NCBI RefSeq assembly: GCF_002954665.1 | Contig: NZ_MSCM01000001.1 | Coordinates: 2,192,290 to 2,256,289, forward strand | Length of the DNA stretch: 64,000 bases | DNA from: Polaribacter glomeratus | GTDB taxonomy: Bacteria > Bacteroidota > Bacteroidia > Flavobacteriales > Flavobacteriaceae | Direction of reading: 5' to 3' | In this document: positions 41,851 through 49,559 of the stretch, in pieces | Numbering within the stretch: position 1 is the first letter of the stretch | Layout of the letters: each line of letters begins with the position of its first letter | The notes under the pieces: generated by a model | Told to the model about the DNA's origin: nothing | The model's input: only the letters and a program-made list of their open reading frames with translations | Database searches by the model: none | Translations under genes and position numbers: made by a program

Positions 41851-42714
41851 TTACTCTTTTAACATAAGTTCCACAAATTTAGCCTTTATCTTAGCCACGT
41901 TCTTGTGATTCTCATACGGGTTATTTTTTTGACCAACAAAGTCACTATAAATAGGATGAATTACAGCGTTGATTTTGAGAGAATCAATACCCGTGAACAC
42001 AGAGAGTACTTTAGAAAGTTTTAGGTTGTTACCCTTAAAGTTAAAATTCCCTTTTAAAAAATCCAACACCCCTAATTCAATTAAAAACATAATCTTCAAA
42101 CCGATTGTACCAAGTTCTTCCTCATCAATATTTACCTCTTCAATTGCAACCTCTTTTTCAAAAACATAATGACTTTTTAATTCATCCATTAACAAATTCA
42201 TATGGTCAGCCATGTCAGGAACAGTAAGGCTGGATTCTTTGAATGGTTTCAAAACTTTATCAACTAACAAGGAGTTTGTTGGATTATCTTTGATTTCTCT
42301 AGAATTTTTCTCTAAAAATTCAGCTAAACGCAAAATATTCTTGTCTTCATCTTCAATTTCTTGGTAAAAAAACTTGTAAAATAATGCGCAAGTCATTAAC
42401 AAATAATAAACAAATTTGCCCTCATAACATTTATATATTCTATTTTCATCTTTTAAATTAAATTCAACAGTTCCTATTTCTGCTACTTTTTTTCTTTGTG
42501 TAAAGTCCCCTTTAAATTCTATAATTGAGGTATTCTTATTTTTCAGCAAGTAAAACTGATTTAAAACTAGGCTTATGGCTTCAAAACAATCTTTTTCTAT
42601 GAAATTTTTTTCATATTCTTTTCTGCCAAAATTATTTATGTCCTGATAATAAGAATTTAAAATTAACGCAAACAGTTCATTTTTTATTAAATCGTTGTAT
42701 TTAAAGTTTTTCAT
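41851..42714 (-). CDS. Unknown protein following the element B integrase
   Basis: Not recognised. A 287-residue, acidic and mostly helical protein without signal peptide or membrane segment. The middle part YKCYEGKFVYYLLMTCALFYKFFYQEIEDEDKNILRLAEFLEKNSREIKDN looks like a long helical bundle. The C-terminus (LKLSKVLSVFTGIDSLKINAVIHPIYSDF) recalls the ending of the corresponding protein in element A in position and pattern. It starts nine bases after the integrase stop and is likely expressed with it. A regulatory role like RteC in other Bacteroidota elements is possible, but not shown. Confidence 0.65.
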   Translation of the reverse strand: MKNFKYNDLIKNELFALILNSYYQDINNFGRKEYEKNFIEKDCFEAISLVLNQFYLLKNKNTSIIEFKGDFTQRKKVAEIGTVEFNLKDENRIYKCYEGKFVYYLLMTCALFYKFFYQEIEDEDKNILRLAEFLEKNSREIKDNPTNSLLVDKVLKPFKESSLTVPDMADHMNLLMDELKSHYVFEKEVAIEEVNIDEEELGTIGLKIMFLIELGVLDFLKGNFNFKGNNLKLSKVLSVFTGIDSLKINAVIHPIYSDFVGQKNNPYENHKNVAKIKAKFVELMLKE

Positions 42715-42723
42715 ATATCTAAT

Positions 42724-43956
42724 TTATTTTGTTGTTATGCTAAAAAACGCATGATTTGCAATTCTAGAAGCAAACTCTTCTTTTTCAATTCGGATATACC
42801 TCAAAAAACTTTTTTCCGTTTTATGCCCTGATAATTGCATAATTGCTAGACTATCCATTCCAGCTTTATACGCATTAGAACAGAAGCTCCTTCTGGCTGA
42901 ATGTGAACTTATTAGAGTGTGTTTATTTACGCCATTTTTAGCTTTTACCTCCTCGTTTATCTTTGCTTTTTCTGCAACTTCTTTAATTCTCTTATTTATC
43001 TTTTGCTTATTAAGGAATTTTGGTGCTGTAAAACCACGTTTATTAAACATATCTTTTACAAAAGGATGAAGTGGTATAACTACATCCGTTTTAGTTTTAT
43101 TTTGAGTAATCTTAAAACACTTTATACCGTTGATTTCATAAATATTATCCTCATTTAATTTATCCCAATCTGAGATTCTTTGCCCCGTGTAAGCTCCTAA
43201 CAAAAATAAATCTCGAACCCTATCATTAACACTATCAAAATCATATTCAACTTTTTGAATTTGCTGCAACTCCTGCTCATTTAAATAAACCTGAAAACTA
43301 TCCTCTCTAATAACTTTAAAATATTTATGTTTATGACCAACGCAAAGAGAAATCCCTTCTTCGTTAGCTGTATTCATAAACATTTTGATATTTTTTACTT
43401 GTTTACCAATGGTATTTGGATTCATCTCATGCGTATCTTCCAAGTATTCGAGAAAATCGTAATAAAAATCCATGCTAATTGTTTCAAAATTAATTTTATA
43501 ATTTTCATCTTTTTCAAACAACTTTACCAGCTCTAAAGTCCGCTTATAAGTTTGCCAAGTACTTTTAGCAACCCTTTTTTTAGATTTTTCTATTAAAACA
43601 TTTTCTACGTAATCAAAAAAGGAATCGACTTTCTTCGTTTTTTCTATTTTATCAAAATAAATATCCAATTGATACTTTAAATTTTCTTTCGAAAGTTTGT
43701 TACCAAATTTAAGTTCAGTAAAGGCATTCTCTGTAAAAGATTTTATTTTGTACAGTTCGGCATTAATTTTATCTTTAATATCAGCAACCTCCAACTTATT
43801 GCGTAGTTTTTGATTTTTAGCATCCCAATATTCAGGTAACACTTTTATTCCTGTAGAATAAACTAACTCGTTTCTATGAGTCCATATTATTTTAAGACTG
43901 ATGGTAGTTGGTTTTGTAGATTTGTTGTTTCTAATTATGAAGTTAATAGAAGCCAT
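42724..43956 (-). CDS. Tyrosine integrase of element B
   Basis: A 410-residue tyrosine recombinase of the Bacteroidota integrative-element type. It has an N-terminal arm-binding domain (about 1-105), a core-binding domain (about 110-205) and a catalytic domain (about 220-405). Catalytic residues: R260 in TGQRISD, H352-x-x-R355 in HSARRSF, H378 in GHKTEKSFLRYI, nucleophile Y387. It appears intact. It is the gene nearest the tRNA-Asp, transcribed away from it, about 190 bp from the core. The arm sites (TGTACYGTAA) beside it differ from those of element A, which argues that each integrase acts on its own element. Confidence 0.94.
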   Translation of the reverse strand: MASINFIIRNNKSTKPTTISLKIIWTHRNELVYSTGIKVLPEYWDAKNQKLRNKLEVADIKDKINAELYKIKSFTENAFTELKFGNKLSKENLKYQLDIYFDKIEKTKKVDSFFDYVENVLIEKSKKRVAKSTWQTYKRTLELVKLFEKDENYKINFETISMDFYYDFLEYLEDTHEMNPNTIGKQVKNIKMFMNTANEEGISLCVGHKHKYFKVIREDSFQVYLNEQELQQIQKVEYDFDSVNDRVRDLFLLGAYTGQRISDWDKLNEDNIYEINGIKCFKITQNKTKTDVVIPLHPFVKDMFNKRGFTAPKFLNKQKINKRIKEVAEKAKINEEVKAKNGVNKHTLISSHSARRSFCSNAYKAGMDSLAIMQLSGHKTEKSFLRYIRIEKEEFASRIANHAFFSITTK

Positions 43957-44003
43957 AGCAAATAATTTTAATTTTATGATTTAAAGATAATCAATTAAAT
44001 GCT

Positions 44004-44025
44004 TGTACCGTAAATTGTACTGTAA
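44004..44025 (+). repeat. Element B right arm-type site pair
   Basis: TGTACCGTAA (44004-44013) and TGTACTGTAA (44016-44025), direct and 12 bp apart, upstream of the integrase start. The same motif and spacing recur, partly degenerate, at 32225-32246 near the other end. Confidence 0.68.
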
Positions 44026-44065
44026 ATTACTTTATTTTCCTTTATTCTACTTTATCTTACTTTAT
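44026..44065 (+). repeat. Four tandem 10-bp NTTACTTTAT repeats
   Basis: ATTACTTTAT, TTTCCTTTAT, TCTACTTTAT and CTTACTTTAT follow each other without gaps, one helical turn each, directly next to the arm pair. A looser set of the same motif is beside the left core of element A (25340-25374). They are likely protein-binding sites in the recombination region, for example for Xis. Confidence 0.6.
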
Positions 44066-44118
44066 AAAGATTTCTTGGAAAACCCTTGATAGCAAGGCTT
44101 ACAAATGAAGTTAAACAA

Positions 44119-44146
44119 AAAAAGCATCTCAAATGAGATGCTTTTT
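44119..44146 (-). terminator. Terminator directly after tRNA-Asp, supplied by element B
   Basis: GCATCTC-AAAT-GAGATGC flanked by A5/T5 on both sides, so the minus-strand transcript ends in a T-run. It starts immediately after the tRNA 3' end, on the element side of the core. Confidence 0.8.
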
Positions 44147-44164
44147 GCGGTCTGGACGGGACTC
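44147..44164. other. Right att core inside tRNA-Asp
   Basis: GCGGTCTGGACGGGACTC is the 3' part of tRNA-Asp (acceptor 3' strand and T-arm) and equals the left copy at 25319-25336. The functional tRNA is kept here. Confidence 0.88.
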
Positions 44165-44221
44165 GAACCCGCGACCCCCTGCGTGACAGGCAGGTATTCT
44201 AACCAACTGAACTACCAAACC
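44148..44221 (-). tRNA. tRNA-Asp (anticodon GTC)
   Basis: A 74-base cloverleaf on the minus strand. Acceptor arms GGTTTGG / CCAGACC pair with one G-U. The anticodon arm CCTGC-CTGTCAC-GCAGG shows anticodon GTC. The T-arm reads GCGGG-TTCGAGT-CCCGT, and the discriminator base is G73, as expected for tRNA-Asp. CCA is not encoded. Its 3' end is the integration target for elements A and B, and integration has left the sequence intact. Confidence 0.95.
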
Positions 44222-44273
44222 GTTGCTGTTAGCGGTTGCAAATATAACTCTGTTTTTTAATTACACAAAGAAA

Positions 44274-45194
44274 TTATAAGATTTTTTTTCTACTTATTAA
44301 ATAATTTATCAGAACCTGATCAAAACCCAAATGAATGTCTAAAGGAACATAATCTATTTTATATTGTAAGCATTTATTCTTCAATTCTTTAAAGAAATTT
44401 TCGACAAGGTTTTTATATTTCTCCTGAATATTCTCAGCGTAAACATTTATTTCTTCTCCGGTCTCCACATCCACAAATTTCTTCGGAGAATTGTCAAAAT
44501 TGAAGTTAAATTCAGTTTTTCCGTCAAAAGTATGGAACAAAACCACCTCATGTTTGTTATATTTTAGATGACGTAAGGCTTCAAAAAGCGATTCATCGTC
44601 TTTATTTGTCTGAAACATATCCGTAAATAAAAAAATTAAAGAACGTCTGTGCATCTTTTCTGCTATTTCATGCAAATACTGATACGTCTCTGTAGTTTTA
44701 GAAGAACTAGAAACTAATAATTGCTCTAATTGATGCAACAACATTTTTCTGTGACGCTCACTTCCTTTTTCTGGCGCATAAAACTCATACGAATCCGAAT
44801 AAATACTTAATCCTACGGCATCTCTTTGTCTTTTTAATATTTCCATTAAAGATGCTGCTGCAACTGCAGCAAATCCCACTTTAGATAAAGTATCAATAGA
44901 TTCCTTTTTTACAACAGGATAATGCATCGAGGCCGAATTATCGATAATTATATGACATCTTAAATTTGTTTCTTCTTCGTATTTTTTAATGTATAACTTT
45001 TCTGTTTTAGCAAATAATTTCCAATCGATATGACGCGTACTTTCGCCGTTATTGTATAATTTGTGTTCAGAAAACTCGACAGAAAAGCCGTGAAACGGAC
45101 TTTTATGAATACCTGTTATAAAACCCTCAACCACTTGCTTGGCAAGGATGTCTAAGTTTTTTATTTCTGATGATTTAACTTCGGATAGATTCAT
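44274..45194 (-). CDS. DUF58 domain protein (von Willebrand A-like)
   Basis: A 306-residue cytoplasmic DUF58 protein. The family block [51 protein letters not shown] (reads [12 protein letters not shown]...) covers about residues 28-85. It leads into a vWA-like fold with the MIDAS-type metal motif DNSASMHYP near residue 93. DUF58 proteins often work with MoxR AAA+ ATPases, but none is in the window. The gene starts one base after the M1 aminopeptidase stop, so the two are co-transcribed. It lies next to tRNA-Asp on the chromosomal side of the island. Its function is not established. Confidence 0.88.
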   Translation of the reverse strand: [306 protein letters not shown]

Positions 45195-45195
45195 A

Positions 45196-47760
45196 CTATT
45201 TCTTAATGCTTTGAGCTCTCGTTAAATTATCGGTAGTTTGTAATAGTTTTTTTAATAAAATAGGATTGTAGTCAGGATTTTCCTCTAAAAAATCTTGCAA
45301 AATAATAGCTGCTTCTTTTGATGAATATTTACCAATGGAAGACGCTAACCATCCTTTAGGAAAGAAAATATCACCTGTTAATTGAACCTCTTCCAAAGTT
45401 TCTATAATTGATTTTAAATGTTTTATAGATGATTTTTGTCTTAACGGATGATGAATTGAACTCAAAGCCGTCTGCACCCAAGCTTCTTTTTCACGATACT
45501 CTTTTTGTAAAAGCGATTTCATAAAGGCATCTCTTATCGTTGAATCTTGAGACAGTGATGGTAATAACCATTTAAAACGGTCCAATCTATCTAGGTTCGA
45601 AATTCTAGTTTGTTGTACTACCAAAATTTCTGTTGCCTTAGAGTGTTTATAAATAGCTAATTTCATGGCTAAAGAAGTAAAATCCTCTTCATTTAAAAAA
45701 AGGTCTTTAATCTTCATTTCTTCATTCCAAATTTGATATAAATTTTCTTTTCCTTTTTCCGAAATTGCAATGGACTCATACAAATCAAATAAAGTTTTTT
45801 TGATATTTGATGGCAAATCTTTTTCTAGCAGTCCAAAAATTTGATTTTCTGTTTTCTGTTGAATTTGATTTTGTTGTTGATTTGTTAAAAATGTCCAAAA
45901 TATATTCTGAATACTTTCGGATAAATAATTAGTAATTAACTCATTTTTCTCGCCTTCAATTGCATCTAAATATACTTGATAGGTATCGATAGGAGAAATT
46001 ACCACATTCAACATATTTTCATATAAATTAATGTATTGATATCCTCTTGAAACTTCATCATCAATATGTTTATAGGTGTTTATTTCATTTTTATAAATAG
46101 GAAAAACGCCATAACCAAATCCGTCTATATTATATAAAACCTGTCCTGGTTTAAAATCTTTTGTGGCTGAAGTAATATCAAAAGAGTTACCTATATTTTT
46201 TAAAGTGATATTTTTTACATATCCTCTGGCATCTTTTAATTGAATTTTAAAAGATTGCGTCCAAATTTTTGCCGAACCGTCTTCTGCTTTTTGATGGATA
46301 ATAAATTTCGTGACATTTCCTTTTTCATTATATTCAATTTCTTCAGAAAAAATTGGTCTTCCATAAGAATTCACCCATACATCACTCCAACTTTTAATAT
46401 CCCCTTCAGATTTTTTATCGAAAATAGCAACTAGTTCACTCCAATCTGCATTTGAGTTTTGGTAGGTTTTTATGTATTCTTGAATGCCGGCTCGAAAACC
46501 ATCTTCACCCAATAAAAACTCCAACTGACGCATCATAATTGGCGCTTTATTGTAAATAATTCTTCCATACAAAGACCCCGCATTTTTCAGGTTTCCTAAA
46601 TACTGACGAATTGCATTTGTACCTTTTGTTCTGTCTTCGGAATATGCACTTGGGTAATGTGTCATCATAAAATTTAAATCATGATTGACTTCAGGAAAAA
46701 CAGGATTCATAATTTTATCTGCCATAAAATTAGCAAAAACTTCTTTCATCCAAACATCATTAAACCAACGCATGGTAACTAAATCTCCAAACCACATATG
46801 CGAAGTTTCGTGGGCTATTAATTTTGCTCTATTTAATTTATTGTTTTCAGTAGCATTTTTATCTAAAAACAAAGAAGCTTCTCGGTACTGAATTGCACCA
46901 ACATGTTCCATGCCGCCATATTGAAAAGGCGGAATCGAAACAAAATCCATTTTTTGAAATGGAAATTTAACTTGCGTATATGCTTCTAGAAAATCGATCG
47001 AATTTTGATGAATTTTAAATACGGCATCTACACTTTCATCTATTTTTTCTTTATTATTTTCTCTATACAAGAAACGCATGTCAAATGCTCCCGGATTTTT
47101 TGTTACTTCGGTGAATTTACCAGCAACAAACGAAAATAAATAGGTACTCATTAAATCTGAAGTTCTAAAAATATGTTCTGTAAAACCATCAGTTTCTAAA
47201 CTACTTTCTTCAAAACCACCGCAGAGTACTTTCCAATCTCTTGGTGCTGTAATTGTTAAATTATAGTTCGCTTTTATATCTGGTTGATCAAAACAAGGAA
47301 ATAAGGTACTTGCTCTATCTGGCACTAATAAAGTGTATAAAAACTCTTCATTTCTGTTTAGTGATTTCTCGCCAGCATCAAAAAGTATTTCTATTGAATT
47401 CTTTCCCAAAACAAGCGCTGCTTTATCAATAATAAGGTGTTCTTTTTGATGATTTATTACTAATTTTTTTCCATTTATTTGGATAGATTTCAAGTTTGAA
47501 GTTTCTTCGTTAAAATCAAGAAACAGATCGTTATTCAAATCATTCAATGAAAATAGCATCACTAATTTTGATTGAATAGATTCCTTTTTATCTTCGGGGA
47601 TTCTAAAGTCTAAATTATAAACAACATCAGAAATTTGTTGTTTTCTATAGGTCGCCAACTCTAATGAAACACCAGTTTCAAGTTCTATTTTAGAAGAACC
47701 TTGTTTACCACAAGATATTAAAATAAAAAAAACAGCAAATAGTAAGGAGTAACGATTCAT
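45196..47760 (-). CDS. M1 family aminopeptidase, lipoprotein
   Basis: An 854-residue M1 (aminopeptidase N-like) metallopeptidase. The N-terminus is a lipoprotein signal (FAVFFILISC, lipid Cys17). The zinc site is H317-E-T-S-H321 with the third ligand E340 in WMKEVFANF, spaced 18 residues as in the family. The exopeptidase motif, usually GAMEN, reads GGMEH (282-286), a variant that may change N-terminus recognition. A C-terminal helical domain of about 300 residues follows. It probably trims peptides at the cell envelope. It is co-transcribed with the DUF58 gene. Confidence 0.92.
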   Translation of the reverse strand: MNRYSLLFAVFFILISCGKQGSSKIELETGVSLELATYRKQQISDVVYNLDFRIPEDKKESIQSKLVMLFSLNDLNNDLFLDFNEETSNLKSIQINGKKLVINHQKEHLIIDKAALVLGKNSIEILFDAGEKSLNRNEEFLYTLLVPDRASTLFPCFDQPDIKANYNLTITAPRDWKVLCGGFEESSLETDGFTEHIFRTSDLMSTYLFSFVAGKFTEVTKNPGAFDMRFLYRENNKEKIDESVDAVFKIHQNSIDFLEAYTQVKFPFQKMDFVSIPPFQYGGMEHVGAIQYREASLFLDKNATENNKLNRAKLIAHETSHMWFGDLVTMRWFNDVWMKEVFANFMADKIMNPVFPEVNHDLNFMMTHYPSAYSEDRTKGTNAIRQYLGNLKNAGSLYGRIIYNKAPIMMRQLEFLLGEDGFRAGIQEYIKTYQNSNADWSELVAIFDKKSEGDIKSWSDVWVNSYGRPIFSEEIEYNEKGNVTKFIIHQKAEDGSAKIWTQSFKIQLKDARGYVKNITLKNIGNSFDITSATKDFKPGQVLYNIDGFGYGVFPIYKNEINTYKHIDDEVSRGYQYINLYENMLNVVISPIDTYQVYLDAIEGEKNELITNYLSESIQNIFWTFLTNQQQNQIQQKTENQIFGLLEKDLPSNIKKTLFDLYESIAISEKGKENLYQIWNEEMKIKDLFLNEEDFTSLAMKLAIYKHSKATEILVVQQTRISNLDRLDRFKWLLPSLSQDSTIRDAFMKSLLQKEYREKEAWVQTALSSIHHPLRQKSSIKHLKSIIETLEEVQLTGDIFFPKGWLASSIGKYSSKEAAIILQDFLEENPDYNPILLKKLLQTTDNLTRAQSIKK

Positions 47761-47785
47761 TTAAAATGTTTAGATCCTAAAAATA

Positions 47786-47816
47786 AAAAAAGGTTTGACG
47801 TTAGCCAAACCTTTTT
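47786..47816 (-). terminator. Terminator of trxA
   Basis: AAAAAGGTTTG ... CAAACCTTTTT, a strong stem with T-run on the minus strand, 22 bp after the trxA stop. Confidence 0.82.
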
Positions 47817-47838
47817 AAATATATAAATTTATAAACAA

Positions 47839-48156
47839 CTACATCGCTGCGTCTATTTTACCTGTGTACACATTTTTTGGAGCAACACCTACTTGTTTAT
47901 CAACAACTTCTCCATTCTTAAAAATTAAGACTGTTGGTATATTACGTACTCCGTATTTAGCAGCAAATTCTTGATTGGCATCCACATCTACTTTACCTAC
48001 AATAGCTTTCCCTTCGTATTCAGCATAAATTTCATCAACAATTGGTCCAACCATTCTACATGGTCCACACCAAGCTGCCCAGAAGTCTACTAAAACTGGT
48101 TTGTCTGATTTTAATACTAGTTCGTCAAAATTCGCGTCTGTTATTTCTAATGCCAT
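47839..48156 (-). CDS. trxA: Thioredoxin
   Basis: A 105-residue thioredoxin with the active site W-C30-G-P-C33 in DFWAAWCGPCRMVGP, the conserved cis-Pro in VRNIPTVLIFKNG, and no signal peptide, so it is cytoplasmic. It reduces protein disulfides using thioredoxin reductase and supplies electrons to PAPS reductase (CysH), methionine sulfoxide reductase and ribonucleotide reductase. It is a single gene with its own terminator and a good -7 box (TACTTTTG) upstream. Nearby CysH lacks iron-sulfur cysteines and would depend on a thioredoxin of this kind. Confidence 0.96.
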   Translation of the reverse strand: MALEITDANFDELVLKSDKPVLVDFWAAWCGPCRMVGPIVDEIYAEYEGKAIVGKVDVDANQEFAAKYGVRNIPTVLIFKNGEVVDKQVGVAPKNVYTGKIDAAM

Positions 48157-48195
48157 TTTATTTTGTTTTAAGATCTTATTTTTAATTTATCTAAA

Positions 48196-48203
48196 CAAAA
48201 GTA
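48196..48203 (-). promoter_or_regulatory. Bacteroidota -7 box of trxA
   Basis: TACTTTTG on the minus strand, 40 bp before the trxA start, fits TAnnTTTG. The -33 region is AT-rich without a clear TTG. Confidence 0.4.
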
Positions 48204-48331
48204 ATCATTTTATTTTCTTTGAATATTTTAAAAAATTACTTTTTACTATTTGTCTATAAATAGTATTTATGCTTACAAAGAACAGATATCTTATAAAAGC
48301 ACAAAGTTTAAGTTCTTTTTTGATAAATTCT

Positions 48332-49288
48332 TTAAAACAATTCTTCTGCAATCGCCCTAATATTATCGCTTTTCCCCATAGAATAATAGTGTAAAACTGG
48401 CACTCCTGCTGCTAATAATTCTTTAGATTGTTGAATTGTCCATTCAATACCTACTTGACGAACATCTATGTTTGATTTACATTTTTCTATTTCGTCAATT
48501 AATATTTCCGGTAAATCAATTTTAAAAACTTGTGGCAATAATTGTAAATGACGTTTTATAGCAATTGGTTTTATTCCCGGAATAATTGGCACATGAATCC
48601 CTGCTTTTTTTGCAGCTTCTACAAACTGAAAATATTTTTTATTATCAAAAAACATTTGTGTTACCACATAATCGGCGCCGGCATCAACCTTTTCTTTTAA
48701 TCGTTTTAAATCCGTTTGTAAAGAAGGTGCTTCTAAATGTTTCTCTGGATAGCCAGCAACTCCAATACAAAAATCAGCCTTATCATCGGCTTCCACAACA
48801 TCATGTAAATATTTACCACAATTTAAATCATTAATTTGCGCCACTAAATCTTTTGCAAAATAGTTGCCGTTTTTACTTGGCTCAAAGTATTTTTGATGAC
48901 TCATTGCATCACCTCTTAAAGCCATTACATTGTCAATTCCTAAGTAATGACAATCTACCAATAAGTATTCTGTTTCTTCTTTAGAAAAACCCCCACACAA
49001 AACATGCGGAACGGTATCTACATCGTATTTATGCTTAATTGCCGCACAAATACCAACAGTTCCTGGGCGCATTCTGGTTATTTTTCTATCTAATAAACCA
49101 TTGCCTTTATCAATATAAATATACTCTTCTCTAGAAGTTGTAACGTCTATAAAAGGTGGATTAAACTCCATTAACGGGTCAATATTATTATACAATTCCT
49201 GTATACTATTCCCTTTTTTTGGCGGAATAATTTCAAAAGTAAATAATGTTTTTCCGTTTGCTTTTTTAATATGTTCTGTAACTTTCAT
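48332..49288 (-). CDS. metF: Methylenetetrahydrofolate reductase
   Basis: A 318-residue FAD-dependent MTHFR with a TIM-barrel fold. It reduces 5,10-methylene-THF to 5-methyl-THF, the methyl donor for MetH. Family blocks include FTFEIIPPKKGNS at the start, DVTTSRE, NVMALRGD near residue 130, GVAGYPEKH, DAGADYVVTQMFFD and HVPIIPGIKPI. No regulatory AdoMet domain is present, as in bacteria generally. It follows metH2 on the same strand after a 271-bp gap that contains a dispersed repeat, so it may be expressed from the SAM-riboswitch transcript, from its own promoter, or both. Confidence 0.95.
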   Translation of the reverse strand: MKVTEHIKKANGKTLFTFEIIPPKKGNSIQELYNNIDPLMEFNPPFIDVTTSREEYIYIDKGNGLLDRKITRMRPGTVGICAAIKHKYDVDTVPHVLCGGFSKEETEYLLVDCHYLGIDNVMALRGDAMSHQKYFEPSKNGNYFAKDLVAQINDLNCGKYLHDVVEADDKADFCIGVAGYPEKHLEAPSLQTDLKRLKEKVDAGADYVVTQMFFDNKKYFQFVEAAKKAGIHVPIIPGIKPIAIKRHLQLLPQVFKIDLPEILIDEIEKCKSNIDVRQVGIEWTIQQSKELLAAGVPVLHYYSMGKSDNIRAIAEELF

Positions 49289-49365
49289 TGGCTTCCCTTA
49301 ATTCCTCTTCAAAAAGAGCAACTGTTGCGGGTAATTTTATGTTATTAATCTAATTTTATCTTTTT

Positions 49366-49513
49366 GGGCGTTACCACAAGGGTCGCGCTTTTTACTATAT
49401 CTTTTTATGCCTACTTAGATGTAGCATGTATTTCTTTCTATCTACAGCAATTTAAAAATCCTAACAATATTTAAATACGTTTAGCATAAAAAGGATGCCG
49501 TTTCAATCGCTAA
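49366..49513 (-). repeat. Dispersed flavobacterial repeat, copy 2 (possible structured RNA)
   Basis: Read on the minus strand: TTAGCGATTGAAACGGCATC, CTTTTTATGC, an AT-rich centre, GCATAAAAAG, GCGCGACC, GGTAACGCCC. The order of blocks matches copy 1 at 6838-7013, while the loops differ in length and sequence. It fills most of the gap between metH2 and metF, in the direction of transcription. Confidence 0.55.
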
Positions 49514-49559
49514 CGCAAACTTACTCTTGCGTCAAAAACAGACTTCAAAGATTTTAAAT

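Larger units (their letters stand above)
32150..44163. mobile_element. Integrative element B (Int, DUF3987/Toprim, type I R-M cargo)
   Basis: About 12 kb between the core copies at 32150 and 44147, the latter inside tRNA-Asp. Minus-strand order from the tRNA: integrase, unknown protein, Xis-like HTH, RHH protein, DUF3987 protein, Toprim/zinc-ribbon protein, hsdR, hsdS, a rhuM remnant, hsdM. TGTACYGTAA pairs lie inside both ends. No mobilisation (mob) or conjugation gene and no phage structural gene is present. The replication-type genes suggest an autonomously replicating excised circle or a phage satellite, which is inference. Confidence 0.82.

Noticed and set aside
25319..44164. A conjugative element or full prophage
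   Set aside because: No relaxase, coupling protein, Tra genes, terminase, capsid or tail genes are visible.
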